A program made the translations under genes and the position numbers. This document shows positions 46,309-54,938 of a DNA stretch of 64,000 nucleotides, piece by piece. Under the pieces are notes generated by a model. The model saw nothing but the letters and a program-made list of their open reading frames with translations. It ran no database searches and had not been told where the DNA came from. Each line of letters opens with the position of its first letter. The first letter of the stretch is position 1. This stretch comes from Pikeienuella litoralis (GTDB taxonomy: Bacteria; Pseudomonadota; Alphaproteobacteria; Rhodobacterales; Rhodobacteraceae), in contig NZ_JBBHER010000002.1 of the NCBI RefSeq assembly GCF_037646705.1, positions 186,001 to 250,000 of the forward strand, written 5' to 3'.

Positions 46309-46333
46309 GGCCGGGAGCGAAGCGCTCCCGGCC
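46309..46333 (-). promoter_or_regulatory. Strong intercistronic hairpin between dctP and dctQ
   Basis: GGCCGGGAGCG and CGCTCCCGGCC form a perfect 11-bp stem with a 3-base loop, 9 bases after the dctP stop. No U tract follows. Such hairpins often protect the binding-protein mRNA end or attenuate permease expression, giving more DctP than DctQM. Confidence 0.65.
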
Positions 46334-46341
46334 CAGATCCG

Positions 46342-47553
46342 TCAGGATCGCCACCACCGCCGCATCTCGACGGGGCCGCTCTCCTGGGCGATCCGGCCTG
46401 TCGCCTCGTATTCTTTTCGGCCGAACTTCTCGACGAGCGGGTCAAGCACGTCCTTGTTCCTCTCGAAGGAAAGGAAGTCGCGCCAGGCGTCCCGCTCGTC
46501 ATCGCTGAGGAAGACGAAATTCGGATCGAGCTTTCCCCAGATCGTGTCCTTCGGCGAATCCGGCCTGATGCCCCATTGGTCACGCAGATACGGCTCATAC
46601 GCGTCATGCTGGAAGACCTGGGTCTGATAGGAGCCCTCGAGAATGCCTTCCTGAATCGCCTCGGGAAGTTGCCTGAACCAGCGGGCTGAAATGAACATCG
46701 CGTCGGAGTTGTACATGAACTCCGTGTTGACGAGTTGTCCGATCACCTCCGAGATGTTCACGTCCGCCACCGGGCCGGGCGCGACGTGCAGACCGTCGAC
46801 GGCGCCTTCCTTCAGCGCGTTGTAGGTCTCGCCCCAGTTCACCGGCGTCGGATTGGCCGGCAGGATATCGAACGCAACCTGTTCGAGTTTCGAGCCGGTC
46901 ACGCGGATCTTGAGCCCGTCCATGTCTTCTGGACGACGGACCTCCCGGTCGAGGCCGCGGCGCAGCTGCACCCATCGGATCTGCGGGAAGAAAGCTGTCG
47001 CGATCAGGCCCTGCTTCTCCGATTTCGCCCGGAAGATATCGTTCCATTCGCGTGAAAAGGTCAGGCGCCAGAAATTCTCGATCGACCCGACATGGTAGGG
47101 GAAATCGATGACATTCCAGACCGAAGCGGAAGCCGCGGCGTTCTGCGTCGAGCCATGCGCCGCCTGCAATGTCGCCTGTTGCAACTTGCGAGGCATATCG
47201 ACCTGGTTCCCGAGCACGCCGCCGTATTGAAGCTCGACATAGACCTTACCGTCCGTGGCGGCCTCGATGTTCTTTTTCCATTCGATGACGCCGGTCAGGT
47301 TCGATTGCTCGGTGGAAAGCGGGCCGTTCGGCCAGCGTCCAGGCGCCTCGGTGATGCCGGTGAGCATCACGTGATCGGCCTTGTCCTTCTTTTCCGCCTC
47401 GCTCTGCGCGAGCGCTTCGGTCGCACTGAAAAGCAATGCGCCTGCTGGCGCCGTCACCCATGCGAGCGCCGCCGCCGAGCCGCCAAAGCGCGCGGCGAGA
47501 CGCATGAATTCGCGTCGGGTGTCTGTGCGCCCTGATTCTGCGAGTTTCTTCAT
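46342..47553 (-). CDS. TRAP transporter substrate-binding protein, DctP type, Tat-exported
   Basis: 403-residue periplasmic binding protein. The N-terminus carries a twin-arginine motif (TRREFMRLAARFGG) and a hydrophobic core ending near ALA. DctP landmarks are the region around YVELQYGGVLGNQVDMPRKL and the Arg-containing MDGLKIRVTGSKLEQVAF, which in the family contacts the substrate carboxylate. The substrate is therefore probably an organic acid. GGGAGG precedes the ATG. It lies 137 bases after the ThDP enzyme gene. Confidence 0.92.
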   Translation of the reverse strand: MKKLAESGRTDTRREFMRLAARFGGSAAALAWVTAPAGALLFSATEALAQSEAEKKDKADHVMLTGITEAPGRWPNGPLSTEQSNLTGVIEWKKNIEAATDGKVYVELQYGGVLGNQVDMPRKLQQATLQAAHGSTQNAAASASVWNVIDFPYHVGSIENFWRLTFSREWNDIFRAKSEKQGLIATAFFPQIRWVQLRRGLDREVRRPEDMDGLKIRVTGSKLEQVAFDILPANPTPVNWGETYNALKEGAVDGLHVAPGPVADVNISEVIGQLVNTEFMYNSDAMFISARWFRQLPEAIQEGILEGSYQTQVFQHDAYEPYLRDQWGIRPDSPKDTIWGKLDPNFVFLSDDERDAWRDFLSFERNKDVLDPLVEKFGRKEYEATGRIAQESGPVEMRRWWRS

Positions 47554-47690
47554 TCTTACCTCCCTTTGTTTTGCTTTTCGTTTATTTCACAGGATCTGCG
47601 TTCGCCCCCTGTCAGCAGCCGTCAGGAGTTCTTCTCTCTCGATGATCCGAACTCCGCCGCGCGACCTCGCCTTCGCTTCGCATGCTCCGT

Positions 47691-49451
47691 TCACTCCGGC
47701 CGGTAGCGCTTGCCGAAACTCGGCTCCCGGTAGGGCGTGGGCGGCAATTGCCAGGCCCCGGTTGAGGGCGGGCGAACGTCCCCATCGACGTGGACGTCGA
47801 TCAGGCACGGTTTCCCGAGCGCCAGCGCATGTTCGAGCGCAGGACCAAGCTCGTCGGCGTGCCGAACGGTGATGGCGTCGACGCCATATGATTTCGCCAT
47901 GAGCGCGAAATCCGGATTGTAGCGTTCGCCGTCCCGATAGAAGAGCGTTCCAATCTCGCGCCCTTCGAACATGCCGACCTGAATGTCGCGGATCGAAACC
48001 CAGCCGAAATTGTTCCAGACGACCCAGATCGCCGGAATGTCGTACTCCACCGCGGTGGCGAGGACGTAAGGCGTCATCGTGAAGCCGCCGTCGCCGCAGA
48101 CCGAGATGCAGGGTCTGTCTTTCGCGGCCAGCTTCGCCCCGAGAACTCCGCAGACGCTGAAGCCCATCGCGCCGAAGCCATAGGAATTGAGGAACGTGCC
48201 GGGCTGCCTCGCCTCCCAGAACTGCATGAACCAGTTGTGATGCGCGCCGACGTCCGGGATCAGGATCCCGTCATCCGGCAAGACCGCGCGCAGTTCCTTG
48301 ACGACCTGCTCCGGTCGAAGCGGGGTCGAGGAGATGTCGAATTTCGGGCGAACATGCTCCTCCCACCGGCGCCGCCATTCCGCGATGTCGCCCAGCCATT
48401 CCTCGTGGCGAATCGTGATGGCGCGGCGGTCGAGCTCCAGCAGGAGCTGCGCGAGAAATGTCTTCACATCGGCGACGACACCCAGCTCGACAGGATAATT
48501 ACGGCCGATCTCCATGGCGTCTATATCGACCTGGATGAGCTTGGTCGGCGGAATGTTCCAGGAATATCCGGGGATCCATGACGAAGCCGAGCGGTCATCG
48601 AAGCGCGCGCCAAGATCGAGAAGCACATCGCATCGCCGGGCCGCCTCATTCGCCGGGTAACTGCCGTTCCGGCCGACAAAGCCGAGCGAATACTCGCTCC
48701 GCATGTCCAGCGCGCCCATGCCGTTCGGAAGGCTCACGACCGGCGTCCGCAGTCGCCGGACAAGTTCGGTCAGTTCAGGCCCCGCCTCGGAAAGAACGAC
48801 GCCGTTCCCGGTGTAAATGAGCGGCCTCTCGGCGGCGAGCAGGAGGTCCGCCACCTTTGCGACGACCGAAGGCGCCGCGCCGACGCGGCTCTGAATGCTC
48901 GCGCCTTGCGTCGGCTCATAGGCGAGGTCGGCGCTCTCCTGAAACAGATCGAACGGGATATCCACGTTCACCGGCCCGGGCCTGCCTTGCGTGGTCAGGG
49001 TCAGCGCCTGGCGCATCACGAGCGGCAGGCTTTCAATCCTCTGGGGCTGATAGCCGCGCTTCACGAAAGACCGGACGCTCTGGGCGAAATCCGACTGATT
49101 GTGCCGCGCGATTTCCTGGAACGGGGAACGGTTCGCCTGCACGGTGGGCGCGCTCGCGGTCAATGACAGGATCGCGGACGAATCGCTCAGCGCATTCGCA
49201 AGCGGCATCAGCATGTTGACGGAGCCCGGCCCGATCGATGCGAGCGTTGCGGCGGGCTGATGCGCGACCCGGTAATAGGCGTCGGCCATATGGCCGGCGG
49301 CCTGTTCGTGCCTTGGAGAGATCAACGGCAATTCGTCCGCACGATCATACATCGCATCCAGGAGGCCGACATTGCCATGTCCGCATACGCCGAAGACGTA
49401 GGGCACTTTCTCCCGAATCAAAAAATCGACAATGAACTCTCCACCCTTCAT
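47691..49451 (-). CDS. Thiamine-diphosphate-dependent enzyme, acetolactate synthase-like
   Basis: 586-residue ThDP enzyme with the three-domain POX/ALS layout. The N-terminal domain has the activating Glu in SPRHEQAAGHMADAYYR (about residue 49). The central domain contains RPLIYTGNGVVLSEAG. The C-terminal domain has the ThDP-Mg motif VCGDGGFTMTPYVLATAVEY followed by VVWNNFG. I start at the ATG with GGGAGG seven bases upstream. It is not sulfoacetaldehyde acetyltransferase by its N-terminus; acetolactate synthase, glyoxylate carboligase or a 2-oxo-acid decarboxylase are possible. It leads the TRAP operon, so its substrate may be the imported acid or a product of it. Confidence 0.88.
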   Translation of the reverse strand: MKGGEFIVDFLIREKVPYVFGVCGHGNVGLLDAMYDRADELPLISPRHEQAAGHMADAYYRVAHQPAATLASIGPGSVNMLMPLANALSDSSAILSLTASAPTVQANRSPFQEIARHNQSDFAQSVRSFVKRGYQPQRIESLPLVMRQALTLTTQGRPGPVNVDIPFDLFQESADLAYEPTQGASIQSRVGAAPSVVAKVADLLLAAERPLIYTGNGVVLSEAGPELTELVRRLRTPVVSLPNGMGALDMRSEYSLGFVGRNGSYPANEAARRCDVLLDLGARFDDRSASSWIPGYSWNIPPTKLIQVDIDAMEIGRNYPVELGVVADVKTFLAQLLLELDRRAITIRHEEWLGDIAEWRRRWEEHVRPKFDISSTPLRPEQVVKELRAVLPDDGILIPDVGAHHNWFMQFWEARQPGTFLNSYGFGAMGFSVCGVLGAKLAAKDRPCISVCGDGGFTMTPYVLATAVEYDIPAIWVVWNNFGWVSIRDIQVGMFEGREIGTLFYRDGERYNPDFALMAKSYGVDAITVRHADELGPALEHALALGKPCLIDVHVDGDVRPPSTGAWQLPPTPYREPSFGKRYRPE

Positions 49452-49513
49452 CCGTCGACCTCCCGTTCGCAGTGTGTTTCTTGTTCGCTTCAAACAGCAT
49501 CCACATCGTCGTA

Positions 49514-49539
49514 GCTATTGCAACTACAAATATGATAAT
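49514..49539 (+). promoter_or_regulatory. Operator-like site C overlapping the SDR promoter
   Basis: The minus strand at 49514-49527 reads GTAGTTGCAATAGC, matching the island motif. Directly to the right lie TATGAT (49531-49536) and GATAAT (49534-49539), good -10 candidates for the SDR-tauE operon, so a bound regulator would cover the promoter. The ThDP enzyme gene diverges 63 bases to the left. Confidence 0.55.
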
Positions 49540-49573
49540 GTCCGTCCGCGAGCGGGATTTCCCTCGCGGATGG

Positions 49574-50368
49574 ATGGAGTCGAAGGTGCGATTTTCCGGC
49601 AAGACAGTGCTCGTCACGGGGGCCGGTGGCGGCATCGGGCGAGGGATGGCGTTGGGTTTCGCCGCTGAGGGCGCAAAGGTCTGGGCCTGCGATATCGATG
49701 CGGAGTCCGTTGCGGCGACCGTCGCCGACATCGCCTCACGCGGCGGAGAAGCGCAAGCCTGCGTCCTTGATGTGGCCAGCGAAGCGGAGATCGACTCGGC
49801 GCTTTCCGCCGCCGAAGCGCGGTTCGGGGCGCCTCACGTGCTGGTGCATTGCGCGGCGGTCAATCAACTGACGCCGATTCTCGACATGTCCGCAGAGGAT
49901 TGGCGCCGGATCGTGGATGTGAACCTCACCGGAAGTTTCCTGATCGCGCGAGCGGCGGCGCAACGGATGATCCCGAATCGTTTCGGGCGCATCGTGCTGA
50001 TCTCGTCGAATGTAGGGTTTCGCGGCGCCGCGCATCGCGGCGCTTACGCCGCGTCCAAGGCCGGGGTGATCAACTTTGCCGAGACCCTCGCTATTGAGCT
50101 CGCCGAAACGGGAATCACCGTCAATACGATCGCCCCGGGGCCGACCGAGACGCCGATGACCGCATGGCAACCGCCCGAGATCCGGCGCGCGTTGCTGGCC
50201 GACGTGCCGCTTGGACGGTATGGCCAGATCGAGGAGATGGTGTTCGGCGCACTTTTCCTCGCCTCTGATGAAGCAGGCTATATTACCGCCCACACCCTCT
50301 CGATTGACGGGGGCTATGTCGGCGCCGGGATCATCAAACCCAGGATCGGCCCCGAAAAGACAATCTGA
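49574..50368 (+). CDS. Short-chain dehydrogenase/reductase
   Basis: 264-residue classical SDR. I place the start at the ATG just before the fold begins (ESKVRFSGKTVLVTGAGGGI), since the promoter-like sequence lies upstream and further ATGs would fall in it. Motifs: TGAGGGIGRG (NAD(P) binding), catalytic Ser in IVLISSNVG, YAASKAG (Tyr and Lys), and a C-terminal SIDGGY. Substrate unknown, probably an alcohol or ketone of the island pathway. TauE/SafE follows after 11 bases. Confidence 0.9.
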   Translation: MESKVRFSGKTVLVTGAGGGIGRGMALGFAAEGAKVWACDIDAESVAATVADIASRGGEAQACVLDVASEAEIDSALSAAEARFGAPHVLVHCAAVNQLTPILDMSAEDWRRIVDVNLTGSFLIARAAAQRMIPNRFGRIVLISSNVGFRGAAHRGAYAASKAGVINFAETLAIELAETGITVNTIAPGPTETPMTAWQPPEIRRALLADVPLGRYGQIEEMVFGALFLASDEAGYITAHTLSIDGGYVGAGIIKPRIGPEKTI

Positions 50369-50379
50369 GAGGCTTGCGG

Positions 50380-51141
50380 ATGTTCGTCGTTCTTGGCGAC
50401 ACTCACGCCAGTGCGGGGCTGCTGGCGGCTGTTGTCGCCTGCGCCGGCCTCCTGCGGGGCTTCGCGGGGTTCGGCTCCGCCTTGCTCATCGTTCCGGCGC
50501 TTAGTCTCTCGATTGGCCCGACTGTTGCGGTCGCAATCGCGACCATGCTCGAAGGCGTCGCAACGATGCTCCTGTTGCCAGCCGCGCTGAAGCGCGCGGA
50601 CCGCAGGATGATGCTGATCATGAGCCCGTGCGCCGCCATGGCCATTCCGGTGGGGCACGCGCTGCTCGTCGGCCTTGATCCGACCTTGAGCAATATCGCG
50701 ATCAGCGGCGCCATACTGGCGATGACCGCCATGATCGTCGCTGGCGCGCGCCTGCCGCTGCGCCACAGTTCGGCCGGGCATGCCGTCGCAGGCGGGCTTC
50801 TGGGCTTTTTCACCGGCTTCGGCGGGGTCGGCGGGCCGCCGCTTGTTCTCTATATCCTTGCCGGCGGCGCCTCTCCCGCGACGAAACGCGCAAGCATTAT
50901 CACGGTTTCCTCGATCTCGTTGACGATCGCGCTCTTCTCGACCGCGTATTTTGGCCTGCTCACGCGTGAGGCGCTGCAAGGCGCGGCCGTGTTGACTCCG
51001 GTATTCTTGCTCGGCGGCGTGGCGGGGTCGTACGCATTCCGGGTGGCTGGCGACCGGTTCTTTCAAAAGGTCGCTCTCTCCGGGCTGATGCTGGCGGTTC
51101 TGGGTCTCTTCACCGCGAATCTCGCGCGGGCGCTGAGCTGA
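50380..51141 (+). CDS. TauE/SafE family sulfite/anion exporter
   Basis: 253-residue membrane protein with about eight helices. It has the duplicated family motif: LLRGFAGFGSALLIVPALSL in the first half and GFFTGFGGVGGPPLVLYIL in the second. GAGG precedes the chosen ATG; a TTG two codons upstream is less likely. Characterised members export sulfite, sulfoacetate or other small anions. In this cluster it may remove an inorganic anion set free by catabolism. Confidence 0.88.
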   Translation: MFVVLGDTHASAGLLAAVVACAGLLRGFAGFGSALLIVPALSLSIGPTVAVAIATMLEGVATMLLLPAALKRADRRMMLIMSPCAAMAIPVGHALLVGLDPTLSNIAISGAILAMTAMIVAGARLPLRHSSAGHAVAGGLLGFFTGFGGVGGPPLVLYILAGGASPATKRASIITVSSISLTIALFSTAYFGLLTREALQGAAVLTPVFLLGGVAGSYAFRVAGDRFFQKVALSGLMLAVLGLFTANLARALS

Positions 51142-51222
51142 CCGGACCTCCCGTCAATGCGGATCGCGCCGCCGGTCGGCGAACGCGTCGATCCGGTCCA
51201 GCCGCCCATTCCTCCCCGAACG

Positions 51223-52035
51223 TCAGTCCGGGTCGAGGCGCCGTATGGCGGCGACGCTTTCGGCGATAGCCGCATCGCCATCCGCGTCTATGATCTCCAA
51301 CACAAGATCGCCTTCATAGCCGATGCGCCGCATGGCTTGCAGCGCCTCGTCGAAGCGCACAACCCCGGCGCCGATCCGGTCATGCTTCCAGGACGAAAGA
51401 GGGGTGTCCGAAAAGTGGACAAGCCGCAAATGCTGTTTCAGCCGCTCAAAGCCGTGGTCCGGCGATTCGCCCGCGAACACGGCGTTCGGGACATCGTACA
51501 CCGCCCCGAGGTTGGGGTGGTCAATCGCTTCGATCAGTCCGGCGATCTGGTCGGCCTTGGGCCAGAAGCTGTAGGGGATGTTCTCCAGCAACAGACTAAC
51601 GCCCGATTGCTCGGTCCTGGCCAAAAGCGTCTCGATGCCGGCGCGGCTCCAGCCTTCGAGCATCGTGATCGGCGGCGGCAAAAGCGGACGGCCTGCGCCC
51701 GGGGACATGACGATGCCTTTCGCGCGCCAATCCGCAGCGAGATCGACGACTTCGGCGAGTATTCCGCCGGCCAGAGCGCGAACCTCCTCCGCAGGGCTGG
51801 CCAGATTGTTGTCAAAGCCGCCCGGGTTGAGCGCGACGATCTCGATCTCACCTGAACGCACACGCTCGGAGATTCGTCCGCGAACGTCTTTCTTGAGGCT
51901 CCTTGGCCAGCAATATGGAGCCGTGAGAAGCAGCTCGATACGCCGGTATCCCTGCGCGACGAGGTGGTCGAGGCACGCCTCGACGTCGTAGCGCCAGATA
52001 AACGGGAAGTTATTGATGACAATCGGATAAGGCAT
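51223..52035 (-). CDS. Sugar phosphate isomerase/epimerase-type TIM barrel
   Basis: 270-residue xylose-isomerase-like barrel (AP endonuclease 2 family). Landmarks: LENIPYSFWPKADQI (metal-ligand Glu after the strand), LGAVYDVPNAVF, LRLVHFSDTP (His) and DLVLEIIDADG (Glu near the C-terminus). GGGGGAAA lies about nine bases before the ATG at 52035; upstream in-frame starts would run into operator-like site D. Relatives are hydroxypyruvate, tagatose and inosose isomerases or dehydratases. It diverges from the epimerase gene. Confidence 0.8.
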   Translation of the reverse strand: MPYPIVINNFPFIWRYDVEACLDHLVAQGYRRIELLLTAPYCWPRSLKKDVRGRISERVRSGEIEIVALNPGGFDNNLASPAEEVRALAGGILAEVVDLAADWRAKGIVMSPGAGRPLLPPPITMLEGWSRAGIETLLARTEQSGVSLLLENIPYSFWPKADQIAGLIEAIDHPNLGAVYDVPNAVFAGESPDHGFERLKQHLRLVHFSDTPLSSWKHDRIGAGVVRFDEALQAMRRIGYEGDLVLEIIDADGDAAIAESVAAIRRLDPD

Positions 52036-52087
52036 CGGCTCGATTTCCCCCATGGCCCGGAACGCGGCCGCCTGCCGCGCCCTGATA

Positions 52088-52107
52088 GTAGTTGTCATTA
52101 CGGCAAC
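52088..52107 (+). promoter_or_regulatory. Operator-like site D between isomerase and epimerase genes
   Basis: GTAGTTGTCATTAC (52088-52101) matches the island motif and shares the 10-mer TAGTAGTTGT with site B. GTTG and CAAC half-sites frame it (52091-52107). It lies in the divergent promoter region, 53 bases from the isomerase start and about 50 from the epimerase start. Confidence 0.5.
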
Positions 52108-52155
52108 GTCAATATACTCTCTCCCGAGACGGCATCGCGGCATGAGGGGGCGAAC

Positions 52156-53103
52156 GTGAAAGTCTTGATTACCGGTGGCGGCGGATTCATCGGCCGGAAG
52201 ATCGCGCGCGCTCTGGCGGACCGCGGCGATCAGGCCATCGCATTCGATTTCGCCTTTCCGGCCGAGGCGAAGCGCCTCGCCGTCGAAAACCGGAGAGTCC
52301 ACCTTGTTGAAGGCGACATCACCGATCTCGCGCCCGTCATCGCGGCCTTTCAGGAGCATCGGCCCGACGCGATCATTCACTGCGCCGCAATCGTTGGCGT
52401 TCTTTTTTCGATCGCGAGCCCCGGGAACGTCTTCCGCGTGAATCTGCAAGGCAGCATCAATATCTTCGAGGCGATGCGCCTTTGCGGCGTGCGTCGAGTC
52501 GTCCATATGAGTTCCGAAGAAGTCTACGGTGATTTCGAACACCCGAAGATCAATGAAGACCATCCGACCCGGCCGAACATGCCCTATGGCATCAGCAAGC
52601 TGGCGGTGGAGCAGACGGGGCGGGTCTATCGGGATCTCCACGATCTCGAATGCATCAACATGCGAACGTCATGGGTCTATGGGGTCGGGCTGCCGCGCCC
52701 GAGACCGCCAACCACGTTTCTCGACGCGGCGCTTCAGGGGCGAGCCTGCCATCTGTCGTTCGGGGCCGACGCGGCGATCGACTTCACCTATATGGATGAT
52801 GTCGTCGCGGGCGTCCTCGCGGCGCTTGATGAAAAATCGCACAAATATGACGTCTACAACCTGGCTAGCGGCGCCGCCACGACGCTCGGTGAAATGGTCG
52901 AGCTGATTCGGGAGATGATTCCCGGAGCGGACATCTCCGCGAAGCCCGGACCTTACATGTTCACATCGACACTCAGAGCCCCCGTAAAGGGCGCCCTCGA
53001 CATGAGCCGTGCGCATGAAGCGTTGGGGTTCGCGCCGCGCTTCGATCTCCGACGCGGCTTCGAAGCCTATATCGAAGATTGGCGCGCCCGGGCCCCCGGC
53101 TAA
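52156..53103 (+). CDS. NAD-dependent epimerase/dehydratase (extended SDR)
   Basis: 315-residue extended SDR. The GTG start has GAGGGGG five bases upstream and leads directly into KVLITGGGGFIGRKIARAL. Other motifs are HMSSEEVYGD, PYGISKLAVEQ (Tyr and Lys) and MRTSWVYGVGLPRPRP in place of the usual RxxNxYGPG. Relatives are UDP-sugar epimerases, uronate dehydrogenases and D-erythronate dehydrogenases, so a sugar-acid substrate is plausible. First gene of an epimerase-GST-FAD oxidoreductase operon. Confidence 0.88.
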   Translation: MKVLITGGGGFIGRKIARALADRGDQAIAFDFAFPAEAKRLAVENRRVHLVEGDITDLAPVIAAFQEHRPDAIIHCAAIVGVLFSIASPGNVFRVNLQGSINIFEAMRLCGVRRVVHMSSEEVYGDFEHPKINEDHPTRPNMPYGISKLAVEQTGRVYRDLHDLECINMRTSWVYGVGLPRPRPPTTFLDAALQGRACHLSFGADAAIDFTYMDDVVAGVLAALDEKSHKYDVYNLASGAATTLGEMVELIREMIPGADISAKPGPYMFTSTLRAPVKGALDMSRAHEALGFAPRFDLRRGFEAYIEDWRARAPG

Positions 53104-53151
53104 CGACGCCAGCCATTGAATGCCGCGCATTACTTAAGGAGCGACCGACCG

Positions 53152-53754
53152 ATGAGACTCCACTATACGACCAACTCACCCTTCGCGAGAAAAGTGCTGA
53201 TGACTGCGCGTGAAGTCGGCGTAAACGGCCGGATCGAGCTGACCGTCAGCAACCCCTGGGGCGACGAAAACCCGGCGGCGGCGGTCAATCCGGCCGGCAA
53301 GGTCCCGGCCCTCGTTCTGGATGACGGCCTTGTGCTCTACGATTCGCCGGTGATCTGCGAATATCTCGACAGCCTCGGCCAGGGCCACGCTGTTTTCCCC
53401 GCCGCCGGGACCGAGCGATGGCGCGCGCTGCAGCGACAGGCGCTCGGAGACGCGCTTCTCGATGCGATGATCGCACGGCGCCTCGAGAGCCGGCGCCCCA
53501 ATGGCGAAAGATCGGACGCCTGGATCGCCCGGCAGGTTCTCTCGGTGAACCGCTGCCTTGACGCCATGGAGGCGGACGCGGCGCAGCTTCCAGAACAACC
53601 GACGATCGGACACATCGCCTATTTCTGCGCCCTGGCGCATCTGGATTTTCGCTTCGCCGACGAGAACTGGCGACCCGGGCGGCCGAAACTCGAGGCGTGG
53701 TTCGCCACATTCGAGTCTCGTCCGTCAGCCCAATCCACCATCCCTCACGATTGA
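53152..53754 (+). CDS. Glutathione S-transferase family protein
   Basis: 200-residue GST. The thioredoxin-like N-domain (1-75) reads LHYTTNSPFARKVLMTARE, with Ser as the likely thiol-stabilising residue, then NPAGKVPALVLDDG and LYDSPVICEYLD, the glutathione gamma-Glu site. The helical C-domain follows. AAGGAG lies before the ATG. Together with the dehalogenase and reductases it may dehalogenate, cleave ethers or detoxify electrophiles. Confidence 0.9.
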   Translation: MRLHYTTNSPFARKVLMTAREVGVNGRIELTVSNPWGDENPAAAVNPAGKVPALVLDDGLVLYDSPVICEYLDSLGQGHAVFPAAGTERWRALQRQALGDALLDAMIARRLESRRPNGERSDAWIARQVLSVNRCLDAMEADAAQLPEQPTIGHIAYFCALAHLDFRFADENWRPGRPKLEAWFATFESRPSAQSTIPHD

Positions 53755-53762
53755 GCGCCACC

Positions 53763-54938
53763 GTGGACTCGGTTGATGTTATCGTAGTCGGCGCCGGCGC
53801 CGTCGGTCTCGCAATCGCCCGCGAGTTGGCGATGGACGGCCAGGATGTTCTCGTGGTCGAGCGCAACGCCTCGTTCGGGATGGAGACCAGTTCACGCAAC
53901 AACGAGGTCGTTCATTCGGGCGTCTTTCACCGGCCCGGAAGCCCACAGGCCGCTCTCTGCCGGCGCGGGCGCGATATGACCTACGCCTATTGCGCTGCGC
54001 GGGGCGTCAGGACCGAACGCACCGGCAAGCTCATCCTGGCGAATTCCGAGACGGATCGCGATTGGCTGGCCGGCGTTTTCGAGCTCGGACTGGAGAATGA
54101 CTGCGACGATCTCGAATGGCTGGAGGGCGAAGAAGTTCTGCGCCTGGAGCCCGAGATCGCCTGTCATTCCGCCATCCTCTCGCCATCGACCGGCATCATG
54201 GACACCCACAATCTCATGCTGGCCTTTCTGGGGGACGCGGAGGCGGCGGGCGCGCTCGTCGCCTTTCGCTCCGAGGTCACAGATGTCGAGCCGGTGGCGG
54301 GCGGGTTCAAGATCACCGTCGTCGGCCATTCTGGTGAACGAATTGATCTGCGGTGCCGCACGTTCGTCAACGCCGCTGGCCCATGGTCGGCCGAAGTCGC
54401 GCGGAAGATTCGCGGCTTGCCGGAATCAGCGCTGCCCAAGGTTCATTTCGCGAAAGGGACCTTTTTCAAATATCACGGGGCGCGGCCGTTCTCCCGGCTT
54501 GTCGTCCCTTCTCAGCCCTCATGGCGGAACGGCGGGATATTTACACTGGATCTCGGCGGCCAGGGGAAGTTCGGGCCGGACGAAGAATGGATCGACGCCG
54601 TCGACTACAAGCTCGACCAGAGCCGGGCCGCTGCGGTGGCGGAGGCGATCCGGCGCTATTGGCCGAATGTCCGGGCCGACGCGCTGATCGCCGAATATGC
54701 AGGTGTGCGCCCGCGCCTCAACGGCCCTGGCGAGCCACCCGCCAACTGGCTGTTGCAAGGCCCGGACCTGAACGGGCTGAATGGCCTGATCAACCTCTTC
54801 GGCGTCGAAAGCCCCGGCGTCACTTCGTCTCTCGCGATCGCCAGCGAAGTCGCCCAGATGGTCCAGGGCGCGCCATCCCCCTTCGCGCCGGCCGCCGGAC
54901 CGGCAGGCGAGAGCGCCGGTTCAACAATCCACCAGTAA
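53763..54938 (+). CDS. FAD-dependent oxidoreductase, L-2-hydroxyglutarate oxidase-like
   Basis: 391-residue DAO-family flavoprotein. The FAD fingerprint VDVIVVGAGAVGLAIARELA starts at once after the GTG, and VVERNASFGMETSSRNNEVVHSG, PSTGIMDTHNLM and FVNAAGPWSAEVA match the LhgO/YgaF group, which oxidises 2-hydroxy acids. The C-terminus contains YAGVRPRLNG and NLFGVESPGVTSSLAIA. The start lies 8 bases after the GST stop. It is the last gene of the catabolic island; oxidation of a 2-hydroxy acid to a 2-oxo acid would feed the ThDP enzyme. Confidence 0.87.
   Translation: MDSVDVIVVGAGAVGLAIARELAMDGQDVLVVERNASFGMETSSRNNEVVHSGVFHRPGSPQAALCRRGRDMTYAYCAARGVRTERTGKLILANSETDRDWLAGVFELGLENDCDDLEWLEGEEVLRLEPEIACHSAILSPSTGIMDTHNLMLAFLGDAEAAGALVAFRSEVTDVEPVAGGFKITVVGHSGERIDLRCRTFVNAAGPWSAEVARKIRGLPESALPKVHFAKGTFFKYHGARPFSRLVVPSQPSWRNGGIFTLDLGGQGKFGPDEEWIDAVDYKLDQSRAAAVAEAIRRYWPNVRADALIAEYAGVRPRLNGPGEPPANWLLQGPDLNGLNGLINLFGVESPGVTSSLAIASEVAQMVQGAPSPFAPAAGPAGESAGSTIHQ

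Noticed and set aside
47691..49451. Sulfoacetaldehyde acetyltransferase (Xsc), suggested by the nearby TauE/SafE exporter
   Set aside because: The N-terminal and active-site segments follow acetolactate-synthase-like enzymes and not Xsc, and no pta gene is nearby.
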